64,000 nucleotides of DNA from Billgrantia gudaonensis (GCF_900100195.1 NZ_FNES01000001.1:170564-234563), one strand, 5' to 3'. Counted from the first letter of the stretch, positions 27,801 to 36,253 are shown. Notes: generated by a model from the letters alone, not told the origin. Numbers and translations are program-made.

Positions 27801-28219
27801 CCATCACCCGCGTGGTGCTCAACTACGGCGTGGCCTACGGTTCCGACCATCGCCTGGTGCATCGTCTGTTGCGTGAGGCCGCCGACGAGAACCCGCGGGT
27901 GCTCGGCGACCCGGAGCCGCAGGTATTCTTCATGAGCTACGGGGAGAGCACCCTGGACTTCGAGCTACGCATCTTCGTCAACAGCCTCGGCGACCGACTC
28001 TTCGCCACAGACGAGATCAACTGCCGGGTGGGCGAGCTGTTCGCCGAGCATGGCATCGACATCGCCTTCAACCAGCTCGACGTCTGGCTGCACAGAGCCG
28101 ACGGCACGGCCAAACGCGTGGAAAGCTCGCCTAGCGGGCAGGTGATCGATCCGGCCCATCCACCGCCCGGCGCCAAGGGCGATCCCGGCGACATCGATGC
28201 GGGGGATGCGGGGCGTTGA
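24818..28219 (+). CDS. Large mechanosensitive channel, MscK/KefA type
   Basis: This inner-membrane channel of 1133 residues releases solutes on hypo-osmotic shock. A signal-like N-terminus precedes a long periplasmic coiled-coil domain (about 40-500). About eleven membrane segments follow, then a C-terminal MscS core with the pore helix (GVGLGFGLQEIFANFVSGLIIL, about residues 911-932) and a cytoplasmic MscS beta/alpha domain. TTG 24818 is the only start that keeps the signal peptide, since no ATG lies in frame nearby. Such a channel suits a halophile that accumulates compatible solutes. Confidence 0.93.
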   Translation: MNVRLALRHSLSLRLLGVSLVALAWLVPAVGVLAQELPTRDSLTSRLEALEPEEGETPSESTQADIDTLQAAVDALDRLEAVREQREQLETRVREAPDELQRLQQELQSMERSSQDEAIEELEELSLEALQARREEVSAELSRLQDRLADVSSRLLNAQTLPERAQQAISEAMQRQDEVRRQLAELSESQVAEDDPRRVRLRIERELAEQTLQLHQRELATNTRVRELDQEHRNLLERRVASQEARLTLLQGVIDRRQREQSEQAIAEAVRDEEGVVGHPVVTRAQEINRDMSLDLLQATERGNRMVREGLEVRRQLERVRQLQRSLNEQIDAIRGSILLSRILREQRQSLPRVEVRGELQDEIADLRLKQFELGRQRDRLRESEQLARQRLEEADAQSSPVLVESLLTLYQGRRELVDQLEQAYGEMLSAAIDLQLNQQQLLDTSRELRTTIDEQLFWIANARPLDLAWLRSLPDKLLLEWREGEWRGVLPAHWRVPDAGGLAGLPALLLAVLLAFSRGRIQRRLARLHQEVGHLKRDSQGHTPQAIVLNALLALPGPLCLLAAGAGLLLGGQGLATGIGEALLHLALAWAVIAWARRLLVADGVATRHFYWPAGYAAALRRWLLWLAMALVPVLLIAPLSRGAEIELSQRPVALGLLFTGLVALSVVLAKLILAHTPFFGVKLFRLVLGLAMAAVPLVLAGLIAYGYEYTALSLVGRFVITLYLLALWILVEASVVRGLAVAARRLAYRRALARRRAQVQEGAEGGPEVVEEPPLDMEQVNQQSLRLSKLILMIGFFVVLYLVWSDLFAVLGYLEQVTLLEPAEGEGAEVVDSMLSVADLFTALMVVLLTLMMARNLPGLLEVSVLSRLELKQGSAYAISSLLSYTIIGTGVVTALATLGVAWSQLQWLVAALGVGLGFGLQEIFANFVSGLIILFERPVRIGDTITLGNLTGTVSKIRIRATTVTDFDRKEIIIPNKTFVTDQLINWSLSDTITRVVLNYGVAYGSDHRLVHRLLREAADENPRVLGDPEPQVFFMSYGESTLDFELRIFVNSLGDRLFATDEINCRVGELFAEHGIDIAFNQLDVWLHRADGTAKRVESSPSGQVIDPAHPPPGAKGDPGDIDAGDAGR

Positions 28220-28302
28220 TTGCGTCGGACGGCGGGTACAGGGGCGGAGGGCGCCGATAAGTTCAGAGGGCACTTTACACGCGTTACGAGCGCAGTCGTT
28301 TG

Positions 28303-29070
28303 TCAACGCCCTCTCACGGCGTGCAGCAGAAACTCGCGGTTACCATCGCCACCGCGCAGCGGACTCTCCCGCCAGTGGCGGATTTCCAGGCCGTGCTCCG
28401 CGCAGCCGGCGCGGATGCGCGCCTCCACCTCGGCGTAGCGGGCGGGATCGATGACCAACCCACGGGCGTTGACGCCTTCCGGCCCTACCTCGAACTGCGG
28501 CTTGACCAGACTCGCCAGCGCGCCGCCGGGCGGCAGCAAGGCCGCGAGCTCGGGCAGAATCAGCGTCTGGGAGATGAAGGAGACGTCCATCACGGCGAGA
28601 TCGGGCCCGTCGGCGTGTTGGGCCGTCAGCGCTTCGCGCAGGCGAGGATCAATGCTCATGGACCGGGCATTGAGCCCCTCCAGGCAGGTGACTCGCGGGT
28701 CGGTGCGTAGCTCGGCGTCGAGCTGGTCGTGGCCGACCTCCACGCCGATCACGTGGCGGGCCCCGGCGCGTAGGGCGCAGTCGGTGAAGCCGCCGGTGGA
28801 CTGGCCGACGTCGAGCACCAGTTGGCCGGCGAGGTCGAGGTCAAGGGCCTCGATCAGCGCCTCGAGCTTGAGCCCGGCGCGCGAGACGTAGCGCTCCTCC
28901 GGGTCCACCGCCACGCTGAGCGCCGCCTCCTCGGGAAGCCTCTCGCCGGGCTTGGCGAGCACCCGACCCGTGTCGGCCAGGCTGACCCGACCGTGGCGGA
29001 TCAGCCGTTGGGCGCGGGTGCGCGAGCGGGCCAGGCCCTGGGCGACGAGCAGTTGGTCGAGGCGCGGCAT
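28303..29070 (-). CDS. TlyA-family rRNA methyltransferase/hemolysin-like protein
   Basis: This 255-residue cytoplasmic protein has an N-terminal S4 RNA-binding domain (about residues 1-60: MPRLDQLLVAQGLARSRTRA and on) and an FtsJ-like SAM-dependent methyltransferase domain starting at LVLDVGQSTGGFTDCALRAG (about 88-107). Family members such as TlyA methylate rRNA 2'-O positions of cytidines; older annotation calls them hemolysin A. The final residues reach the family end LLHAV. It is a single gene convergent with the channel gene. Confidence 0.92.
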   Translation of the reverse strand: MPRLDQLLVAQGLARSRTRAQRLIRHGRVSLADTGRVLAKPGERLPEEAALSVAVDPEERYVSRAGLKLEALIEALDLDLAGQLVLDVGQSTGGFTDCALRAGARHVIGVEVGHDQLDAELRTDPRVTCLEGLNARSMSIDPRLREALTAQHADGPDLAVMDVSFISQTLILPELAALLPPGGALASLVKPQFEVGPEGVNARGLVIDPARYAEVEARIRAGCAEHGLEIRHWRESPLRGGDGNREFLLHAVRGR

Positions 29071-29169
29071 GACGACACCGGAGCGTGAAAGTGAGCCGGC
29101 ATTATAGCTGCCCGGGCAGGGCGTGCGATAATGGCCGAATCGTTAGCCGGTTAATCGAAGGAACGGGAT

Positions 29170-30201
29170 GTGCGGCAGACCATGGCGTGGGCACTGGGTA
29201 CGGCATTGGCAGTCGGTGTCGTGGGCGGGGCGGTATTTCACTTCATGGGTTTGCCGCTGGCCTGGATGCTGGGGCCGCTAGTCGCCAACCTGATCGCTTC
29301 GGCCAGAGGCGTCGATGTGCGGGTGCCGGAGCCATTGCGAGAGGCATTCCTGGGCGTGCTGGGCCTGGTGCTGGGCAGTCAGGTGACGCCGCAACTGGCC
29401 GAGCGTGTGTTCGACTGGCCGCTGTCGGCGGCACTGCTACTGGCCGGGGTGGCGGTTTCCACGAGTGCGGCGGCGGCCTGGTATCGGCGCTGCGGGTTCG
29501 ATTCGGTGAGCGCCTGGTTCGCCTCGGCCCCCGGAGCGATGACCGCGATGATCATGCTGGGAGACAAGTGCGGTGGGGAGCCTCAACGCATCGCCATTGC
29601 CCAGTCGTTGCGTATCGTGCTGGTGATCATGATTCTGCCGCCACTGTTCTGGGCCTATGAAGGCGGGGCGGGGAATGGCCAGACGCTGGTGCCAACGACG
29701 CAGGATCCATGGCTGCTGCTGGCGCTGCCGGCGCTGATACCCGTGGGGCGTATCCTGAAACTGCCGAGCCCGGGTCTACTGGCGCCGCTGGCCGTAGCGG
29801 CACTGTTGTCCGGCTTCGATATCGCCAGCCTGAGGTTACCCGACTGGGGAATGAACCTGATGCTGTGGGTGCTGGGCAGTGCCATCGGTTCGCGGTTCAA
29901 GGGCTTATCGCGTGGGCGCTTCGGCAAGTACCTGTTTCAGGCCGGAGTGGCGACGTTGGTGGCATTGGCCGTACTGGCGGCGTTCGCCGAGTTGATCCAC
30001 CAACTGCTCGAGGTTCCGCGCGATGTGGCACTGCTGGCGCTGGCCCCCGGGGGGATCGGCGAGATGGCGATCCTCGCCGTGGCGTTGGACATCGACCCGG
30101 TCTTCGTTGCCTTCCATCATCTGCTACGCATGGTGGCACTGATGCTGTTCGCGCCCTTTTGGGCGCGATTCCTGCAGCGCCGCCATGCGCGCGGCAGGTG
30201 A
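29170..30201 (+). CDS. AbrB-family membrane protein
   Basis: This 343-residue polytopic membrane protein has about ten hydrophobic segments in two similar halves. It is of the AbrB/AbrB-duplication family, once annotated as ammonia monooxygenase. Diagnostic blocks are GLPLAWMLGPLVANLI (near 28-43), SAPGAMTAMIMLGDKCGG (near 120-137) and LLALAPGGIGEMAILA (near 285-300). GTG 29170 follows GAAGGAA at a good distance; ATG 29182 is the alternative. The function is unknown. Its stop codon abuts the stop of the convergent 681-residue protein without any spacer. Confidence 0.85.
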   Translation: MRQTMAWALGTALAVGVVGGAVFHFMGLPLAWMLGPLVANLIASARGVDVRVPEPLREAFLGVLGLVLGSQVTPQLAERVFDWPLSAALLLAGVAVSTSAAAAWYRRCGFDSVSAWFASAPGAMTAMIMLGDKCGGEPQRIAIAQSLRIVLVIMILPPLFWAYEGGAGNGQTLVPTTQDPWLLLALPALIPVGRILKLPSPGLLAPLAVAALLSGFDIASLRLPDWGMNLMLWVLGSAIGSRFKGLSRGRFGKYLFQAGVATLVALAVLAAFAELIHQLLEVPRDVALLALAPGGIGEMAILAVALDIDPVFVAFHHLLRMVALMLFAPFWARFLQRRHARGR

Positions 30202-32247
30202 TCACTCCTCCCTGGAATCCTGGCCGGCATCCGCCTGCAGGCCGGTCGGCGGAATCCGGTCGGCGCCCCAACTGCGCTGGAGGTAGCCTGTGACCCGGTC
30301 GAGCTCCTCCTGGGTGACCTGAGCCAGTTCGCCGCGCTCCAGCGGGTCGTAATGGAAGATGTAGAGCCGCGAGGCGAACTGTTCGAAGGGCAGCGACGAT
30401 TCGCCGAAGCGCTCGCCGTGGTCCGCGGTGCTCACCTTGATGCCGTCTCCCCAGTCCTGGCCGCTGTCGTTGTTGGGGTTGAAGAAGTAGACTCGCATGG
30501 TGTCCTGGGGGTCGAGGTTGACCCGCAGGATGGTGATCGCGTGCCACCCGATGAAACGCGCCGCGCTGTCGGTCACCGCGATGCCCGCCGGCTGCGGATG
30601 AATCAGCGGCTGGTTGCCGTTGTAGTAGGGGTGATAGCTGGCGTAGAAGTGGCGCAGGAAAGCGTCCAGGTCTTCCAACTGGCCGGTGGCCACGTCGACG
30701 TTGATGCGAAAGCCGCGACCGGCCCACCAGCCGTGGAACTCCGGGTTGACCCAGCGGTGCGGGTCGCCTTCGCGGCCGATGCAGCGCCGCCCCATCTCGG
30801 CGTAGATGCGGTCGAGGTGGGGCACCACGATCAGCGACACCGGGTCGAGGTCCATGGGCAGGGTCTGGGCGACGCCCGACAGGCTGGCCATGGAGGAGAG
30901 CGGCATGCCCTCGAAGTGCATGATGATCTCGTCGTCACGCGCCGCCCAGGCCACCATCTGCAGCAGGTAGTCGGGATCGTTGTAGGCCCACATGGAGAGT
31001 GCCCGGGCCGACTGGCAGGTGGGGTTGTTGCCCTGGCCCACGCCCAGTGGCAACCCCAGCATGCACAGCACGCCTTCCAGCAGCCGGGCACGAGGCGAGA
31101 CGGCCTCGCCGTAGGCGAGGTTGAGGCGTGCCTGGGACCACTCGGAGAGCGTCAGCCCCAACTGGCGCCACATGGCCGGCGCCACCGGTGGCTGGTAGAG
31201 GATGCCGCGTTCCAGCATCAGCGCCAGCCCGTAGGCGGCCTGGGGCGTGCTGGGATGCACGCCGCTGCGAATCAGGGCGTGGGTCAGCTCGCGGTAGCAC
31301 ATCAGGCAGTCGCGGCCGGTGGAGGAGAGCCCCAGCGCCTCGGAAAGCAGATGATCGCTGTGGTCCAGCAGGTGGCGCAGCAGCACCGGATGATAAGCGG
31401 AGACCAGCCCGGTGTCGTGCATGGCGCGGGCGAAGCCGGTGGCCTCGCCCTGCAGCGCAGTGGCGTCCATGCTCGACAGCCGTTCGCGGTAGACCTCCAG
31501 CCCCGGGTCTTCCCGGCAGGCCCGGGTAGGGCCGAACAGCGAGCTGACCAGACGGTCGGCACCCTGGCCGCTGGCGCCCAGGTCGATCTCGGGGTTGGTC
31601 TGGCAGATGGCGATCTGGGTGATCATCTGCTTGACCGGCTCCACCTGGATGGGGCGCTGTTCGAGGATGCGCCAGATCTCCTCGATCAGCCGGTCGATCA
31701 CGTGCTCGTAGCCGATGCGCTCGGCCAGGTGCTGAAACAGGTTGCGCGGCAGCTGGGCCAGACGACCCTGGGTTTCGCGCTCGGCCTCGGTGGGTGCTCC
31801 GAACAGTAGCCACAGGTTGATGGCCAGCGTCTGGGTCAGGTAGTGGTGCGCCTGTTCCGCCGACATCTGCGGGTGCAGATAGTCGCCCTTGGCGACCGCC
31901 AATAGCCGCAGTTCGCTGAGCGCCTCGATCACCACGGTGTTGGGGTCGGGGCTTTTCAGCGCATGGGTGGTCAGGGTCGGCACCAGGTATTGTGGGGTCT
32001 CCCAGTCCGAGCCCAGGAACACGCCGGCCTCTTCGAGGGTACGGGCCCGCTGTTCGATGGCCGCACACCCCCCGGTCTGCAGCATCACCCGCCGGGCGGT
32101 GTCGAGCACACGGGGCAGCTTGCCGGGCTTGGCGAATTCGCGGGCCTGCGCCAGCAGGTTGATCGCCTCGTCCAGCTTGTCGAGCAGACCGAGCAGCTTG
32201 CCATCATCGGCGGCGCTGCCCGGGCTCGTTTCATCATGCGTCGTCAC
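30202..32247 (-). CDS. Uncharacterised 681-residue protein with a papain-like Cys-His-Asn arrangement
   Basis: I do not recognise a named family. The N-terminal ~390 residues look helical. The C-terminal half has Gln405 six residues before Cys411 (QGNNPTC, the same Q-C spacing as papain Gln19/Cys25). It then has His569 in IGWHAITIL and Asn590 in YFFNPNND, followed by DWG (598-600), reminiscent of the papain Asn/Trp-Gly region. That order suggests a papain-fold cysteine hydrolase or acyltransferase. There is no signal peptide. GTG 32247 has GAGGAG upstream. It follows an ATP-grasp gene by 65 bases, so the two probably work together. The fold assignment is inference. Confidence 0.7.
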   Translation of the reverse strand: MTTHDETSPGSAADDGKLLGLLDKLDEAINLLAQAREFAKPGKLPRVLDTARRVMLQTGGCAAIEQRARTLEEAGVFLGSDWETPQYLVPTLTTHALKSPDPNTVVIEALSELRLLAVAKGDYLHPQMSAEQAHHYLTQTLAINLWLLFGAPTEAERETQGRLAQLPRNLFQHLAERIGYEHVIDRLIEEIWRILEQRPIQVEPVKQMITQIAICQTNPEIDLGASGQGADRLVSSLFGPTRACREDPGLEVYRERLSSMDATALQGEATGFARAMHDTGLVSAYHPVLLRHLLDHSDHLLSEALGLSSTGRDCLMCYRELTHALIRSGVHPSTPQAAYGLALMLERGILYQPPVAPAMWRQLGLTLSEWSQARLNLAYGEAVSPRARLLEGVLCMLGLPLGVGQGNNPTCQSARALSMWAYNDPDYLLQMVAWAARDDEIIMHFEGMPLSSMASLSGVAQTLPMDLDPVSLIVVPHLDRIYAEMGRRCIGREGDPHRWVNPEFHGWWAGRGFRINVDVATGQLEDLDAFLRHFYASYHPYYNGNQPLIHPQPAGIAVTDSAARFIGWHAITILRVNLDPQDTMRVYFFNPNNDSGQDWGDGIKVSTADHGERFGESSLPFEQFASRLYIFHYDPLERGELAQVTQEELDRVTGYLQRSWGADRIPPTGLQADAGQDSREE

Positions 32248-32312
32248 ACCGACTCCTCGTCGTCAGGCTGTCATTGTCGTCATGACGCCTTGGACGGCTA
32301 GGGAAATCAAGC

Positions 32313-33536
32313 TTAGATATAGAAATCCAGGTCTTCCATGTGCTTGAGCAGCTCCTTCATGCGCGCTGCCTCGTCGCCCTTGAAGTAGATCAGCCCCCAG
32401 TGGGTGCCGAAAGCGGTCCGCTTGGTCACCGTCTCCTCCATGGGCGCCGTCAGTTCGTGGGACTCGAAGTAGGGGTCGTCCTCGACCTCCTCGGGAATCT
32501 CCAGCTTGCTGACCACGCGGCGACGCGGATAGACGCCGAAGCAGCCGGCATAGCCGTCGGCATCCTCCACTTCCTTCGGGAAGAAGGCCTCGACCTCCTC
32601 CACGGTGGATTTCGGGTCGAACACCAGCATGGAAGCCTGGTAGGCATTGAAACCGTAGACCCGCTCCAGCAGCTCGAACACCTTGAAGCCGGGCGGCCGG
32701 TAGGCCACCTCGCCGAAGTACATCTCGCCGTCATTGGTGACGAAGTATTCGGGGTGGATCAGGCCGAACTCGATGTCGAAGGCCTTGATCAGCTTCTCGA
32801 TCTGGGCGGTGATCTGCGGGCGGTACTGCTCCAGCTCCGGCGAGGCCGGCACGAAGACCGAGTAGCCCAGCGTCACGTACTCGGAGATGTTGAGAAAGAC
32901 GATCTTTCCCTTGTGGATCCACGCCTCCACGGCGAATTCCCAGCCGTCCAGGTGCGACTCCATCAGCACCGGGAATTCCTCCTCGGGAATGGTGTCGACC
33001 TCGTCCGGGGTGCGGATCACCCGGTGCCCCAGGCAGCCGGCCTTGTCGAAGGCCTTGAGGTGGATGGGGTCGTTGGGGTCGCCGTCGAGCTTCAGCAGGG
33101 TCTGGTTGACCCGCTTGAGGAAGCGGATGACGTCTTCCTTGTCGTGGGCCTCTTCGAAGATGCCCACGCGGATGCCGCCCAGCTGGGCGCGGCGCTTCAT
33201 CAACGCCTTGTCGCGCAGCAGCAGCGACTGGCCGTAGAGACGCGGGTTGTCGAGCAGCAGCGAATTGATGGCGCCGGCCCACTCCACGGTTTCCTCGAAC
33301 AGCGGGATCGCCACGTCGACGCCCATCTCCTGCAGGGTCTCGGCGATCTCCATGGAACGGTCGTTGAGGCGCTCGAAGTTCCAGGAAACGTAGGGGATGT
33401 CGTGCTTCTGGCAGTACTCTTCCGCCCAGTCCGGCGCCACCACCACGTAGCGTCGGTCGAAGTTCTCGGCGGCCTCGATGGCGTTGAGGCTCCAGCCCAG
33501 CAGGGCGATGTAGCCCTTGTTCGGATCCTTCTGCAT
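32313..33536 (-). CDS. ATP-grasp enzyme of unknown substrate
   Basis: This 407-residue cytoplasmic ligase-like protein has an N-terminal Rossmann-like domain (YIALLGWSLNAIEAAENFD). An ATP-grasp fold follows: the nucleotide-binding lysine region IHLKAFDKAGCLGHRVI (about 158-174), then LMESHLDGWEFAVEAWI, then the metal-binding EVAYRPPG near residues 276-283. ATP-grasp enzymes join a carboxylate to an amine or thiol through an acyl phosphate. No carboxylase or biotin domain is present. GGAGG precedes ATG 33536. It is encoded just before the papain-like 681-residue protein; a ligase and hydrolase acting on the same product is a plausible pairing. Confidence 0.85.
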   Translation of the reverse strand: MQKDPNKGYIALLGWSLNAIEAAENFDRRYVVVAPDWAEEYCQKHDIPYVSWNFERLNDRSMEIAETLQEMGVDVAIPLFEETVEWAGAINSLLLDNPRLYGQSLLLRDKALMKRRAQLGGIRVGIFEEAHDKEDVIRFLKRVNQTLLKLDGDPNDPIHLKAFDKAGCLGHRVIRTPDEVDTIPEEEFPVLMESHLDGWEFAVEAWIHKGKIVFLNISEYVTLGYSVFVPASPELEQYRPQITAQIEKLIKAFDIEFGLIHPEYFVTNDGEMYFGEVAYRPPGFKVFELLERVYGFNAYQASMLVFDPKSTVEEVEAFFPKEVEDADGYAGCFGVYPRRRVVSKLEIPEEVEDDPYFESHELTAPMEETVTKRTAFGTHWGLIYFKGDEAARMKELLKHMEDLDFYI

Positions 33537-33655
33537 GGTGTGCCTCCGGTCGTTGGGGGGAAAGTTCCTTTCACCATACACCAGGAGGGGTGGGGCTTCA
33601 TGCTCGGGCGGCATATCGTCTGTCGGTAATGCAGACCCATGCCGGGGTGTCATCA

Positions 33656-35173
33656 TCAGAAATTGAGCCGCCACTGCAGCGTGACCTCGTTCTGCCGGTA
33701 GCCGTGATGGATGGTGTTGCTGTCGTTGTCGACGTGCTTGAAGCGCAGCTCCGGGTAGGCGTCGAAGATCGACAGCTTGGGGAAGCCCAGCGTGGCGATG
33801 ACGGCATCCTGGGTGTCTTCGCGCCTCACGCCGTAGAAGAAATTGTGGGCATCGTTCTCGAAGTGCTTGCGCTGCACCATCAGGTTGGCGAAGACGCCGA
33901 TGTCCTGGCGGCGATGGAAGACCCCGGCGCGAAACGCGCGCTCCTCGCTGCTGTGAACCTCGTTGGCATAGTCGTTGCGATGGAAGTCGATGCCGCCGTA
34001 CAGCTGGGTGCTGTCGCCGAGATAGTAGGCGGCGGTGAGGGAGGAGGTCTTGCGGGTGTAGTCGGCGTAGAGCTCGCTGTCCTCGCCGCGGTAGTGCAGG
34101 CGCTTGATGCCTGCCTGAAGGCTGAGCCGCAGCTTGGGGGTCAGAAAGTAGCGCCAGTTCGTCTGGAGCCCCGGTGCGCGGTAGCTGGTGCGGCCGTTGC
34201 GGTAGTAGTTCTCCACGTAGGGCAGCAGATTGGCGGTCAGCCGCGCGTTGGCGAACTGATAGCCCAGGTACAGCAGGCTGGTGTTGTCGCTGTAGTTCTC
34301 GAGCGTGGCGCTCGCCTCGGCGCGCTCGCGATAGAGGGTGCCGTGGCTCACCGGGCGGATCAGCAGGTTGTGGTGGCTGCCGAGAGCGATGCGCTTGCTG
34401 GCCACCAGGTCGTAGCGCATGAAGGGAGAATCCATCGGCTCGGGCAGCTCGAGCCACCCCAGGCAATGGCCGGCGAAGTCCCAGGCGCACTGCCGGTAGC
34501 CGTTGGCCTGGTTGACGTTGTCGCTATGGCCCACGCCCAGGGCCATGGAGCCCTGCCAGCGGCCGCGTTCGTCCACGGCGTCGACGTACTGCTGCAGCAG
34601 GTCTCGGGTATCGGCGGGCAGGCTGTTGCTCAATGCCCGTTCGAACAGTCGCCGTGCCTCGCGGTCCTGGTTGTCCTCGGCGTAGGCGCGGGCCAGTTCC
34701 ATCTGGGTGCGCATGTCGTCCGGGGCGGCGTCGTGGGCGCGCTCCAGCCGCTCGATCGCCGCGCCGTAGTCGCCGGCGTGCCGCGCGGCCAGGCCCTCGG
34801 CCATCAGCGCCAGGTGGGGCTCGTGCCCGTCGAGCTGGCGGTATGCCTCGACCAGGGCGCGAACCGTGTTCCACTGGCCGGTATTGATGGCGATGTAGAG
34901 CGCCGGCTCCAGGTCTTGCAGGGTTCGCTCCAGGCGATAGGGCTGGCCATCGACGATGACGGAGAGCTCGCCCTGCGGCTGCAAGGGGGTCCACTCGGGG
35001 CGCTCGAACTGCTCCATGGTGCGGCTGGCGTCGTCCAGCAGGCGGCGGGTGTCGTCGTCATCGGCCTGGGCTGCCGGTGCGGCCAGCATGGCCAGCAGCA
35101 GCCACGCGGCGGCGCGGCGATATCGCCCGGGCAGGGCGGGGGCGGCCGTGCCGCGGTGAAAACAGCAGAACAT
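33656..35173 (-). CDS. Slam-family outer-membrane protein (type XI secretion)
   Basis: This 505-residue protein has a signal peptide (ending AAPAAQA, about residue 36) and an N-terminal TPR-like domain (about 95-205, including GDYGAAIERLERAHDAAPDD). A C-terminal 14-strand type beta-barrel of the DUF560/Slam group ends in WRLNF with a terminal Phe. Slams move TbpB-like lipoproteins or soluble hemophilins across the outer membrane. It lies directly downstream of a TbpB-barrel-like cargo gene on the same strand, the usual arrangement. I chose ATG 35173; the longer upstream frame has no signal-peptide character. Confidence 0.9.
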   Translation of the reverse strand: MFCCFHRGTAAPALPGRYRRAAAWLLLAMLAAPAAQADDDDTRRLLDDASRTMEQFERPEWTPLQPQGELSVIVDGQPYRLERTLQDLEPALYIAINTGQWNTVRALVEAYRQLDGHEPHLALMAEGLAARHAGDYGAAIERLERAHDAAPDDMRTQMELARAYAEDNQDREARRLFERALSNSLPADTRDLLQQYVDAVDERGRWQGSMALGVGHSDNVNQANGYRQCAWDFAGHCLGWLELPEPMDSPFMRYDLVASKRIALGSHHNLLIRPVSHGTLYRERAEASATLENYSDNTSLLYLGYQFANARLTANLLPYVENYYRNGRTSYRAPGLQTNWRYFLTPKLRLSLQAGIKRLHYRGEDSELYADYTRKTSSLTAAYYLGDSTQLYGGIDFHRNDYANEVHSSEERAFRAGVFHRRQDIGVFANLMVQRKHFENDAHNFFYGVRREDTQDAVIATLGFPKLSIFDAYPELRFKHVDNDSNTIHHGYRQNEVTLQWRLNF

Positions 35174-35209
35174 GGGTGCCTTCCGGGATGGGTTGACGCT
35201 GAGTAGAAT

Positions 35210-35229
35210 GGGGCCGGCGAACCGGCCCC
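35210..35229. other. GC-rich hairpin just upstream of the Slam gene
   Basis: GGGGCCGG (35210-35217) and CCGGCCCC (35222-35229) form a perfect stem around CGAA. It lies 37 bases before the Slam start, inside the cargo-Slam intergenic region, where it could slow transcription or protect the cargo mRNA. Confidence 0.6.
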
Positions 35230-35279
35230 GGGTTGGCATGGCTCGAGCGGATACCGGACCCGATATCCGCCGGTTCGGC

Positions 35280-35309
35280 GCGCTTCACCAGTGGCAGCCG
35301 GTGAAGCGC
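35280..35309 (-). terminator. Hairpin immediately after the cargo gene
   Basis: GCGCTTCACC (35280-35289) and GGTGAAGCGC (35300-35309) are perfect arms 9 bases past the cargo stop. There is no T-run on the minus strand. A partial terminator here would make cargo mRNA exceed Slam mRNA, which suits a secreted substrate and its transporter. Confidence 0.55.
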
Positions 35310-35317
35310 ACTCTTCT

Positions 35318-36253
35318 TCAGGGCGTGATGGTGCCGCCGGTCTTGCTGCCGCCGAAGGCGACATCGTCGGCGGCACCACTGGAGCCGGTGTAGATACCGG
35401 CCAGGGCCTCGGCGCCGTTATAGAAGCGGCCCTCGATATCCTGACTGCTCCCGCTAGCACGGGTGAAGGTGCCGTTGTCGAGGATGTCGGTACCGGTGAA
35501 GTCGACGGTGTCGGTACCCCGGTCGATGGATCCGGAAAGCGAACCGGAGCCGGACGCGTAGCTGGCGGCCAGCGTGCCGGTATACACGTCCGGCGAGCCG
35601 GGCAGGTTGCTGCCCACGCCGGTCTGCTGGATACCCACCACGCTGTAGGTGGCGTCGATGGCCGTCGGCATGCTGTCGCTGTCTACCGCATCGTCACCCA
35701 CGTACCAGACGGTGCGCTCGCTGCTCGACATGTTCAGGTCGGTGCTGTCTTCCGCGGCGTAGCCGCTGCCCTTGGGCGACCATTCGCCGAAATAGACCGA
35801 GCTGCCGTCCACCTGGCCGATCACCAGGCCACCGAAGTTCGGCATGAACGACGACACTGCCGAGGGCGGCACGATCATCTGGCGCACGCTGTTGATGCGG
35901 GTGGTGCTGCCGTTGTAGGCCACGTCGCTCTTCCACACCTGGGCGATCTTGGTGTCGCCCATGATCAGTCCGGCCAGGAAGTTGATGTCCTCGCCCTTCA
36001 GGTAGTAGTTGCCCAGGCCGTCGGCGCCGCGGCTGATGGCGTTGTTGGACTGGGCGATGGGGCCGCCGGCCAGGTCGATGTAGGCGGAAGAGCCGGCCAG
36101 CTTGAGGCCGGCATCGCCGCTACCGAACAGGGTGGAGCCTCCCGTCTCCACGTTGTCCGGGTCGGATGAGCCCCCTGCCACGTCGGCGGCAAGGGCCGGG
36201 GTGGCGCCGATGGCGGCGGCCAGCAGGCTGGTGAGTACTAGCTGTGCCTTCAT
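35318..36253 (-). CDS. Slam-dependent secreted protein, TbpB-barrel/hemophilin-like
   Basis: This 311-residue protein has a Sec signal ending in ALAADVAG with no lipobox cysteine, so it should be a soluble secreted protein and not a surface lipoprotein. The C-terminal part (about residues 225-305) has the TbpB beta-barrel pattern: repeated short strands rich in Gly/Ser/Thr, then EGRFYNGAEALAGIYTGS and DDVAFGGSK. The N-terminal domain would bind the ligand or receptor. No histidine or cysteine occurs anywhere in it, which is odd for a heme binder. It lies between its probable receptor and its Slam translocator. Confidence 0.82.
   Translation of the reverse strand: MKAQLVLTSLLAAAIGATPALAADVAGGSSDPDNVETGGSTLFGSGDAGLKLAGSSAYIDLAGGPIAQSNNAISRGADGLGNYYLKGEDINFLAGLIMGDTKIAQVWKSDVAYNGSTTRINSVRQMIVPPSAVSSFMPNFGGLVIGQVDGSSVYFGEWSPKGSGYAAEDSTDLNMSSSERTVWYVGDDAVDSDSMPTAIDATYSVVGIQQTGVGSNLPGSPDVYTGTLAASYASGSGSLSGSIDRGTDTVDFTGTDILDNGTFTRASGSSQDIEGRFYNGAEALAGIYTGSSGAADDVAFGGSKTGGTITP

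Noticed and set aside
33537..34490. Long minus-strand extension upstream of the ATP-grasp protein
   Set aside because: It overlaps the Slam gene in another frame, is rich in Arg/Ala/Pro without family character, and the ATP-grasp protein has a good ATG and ribosome site at 33536.
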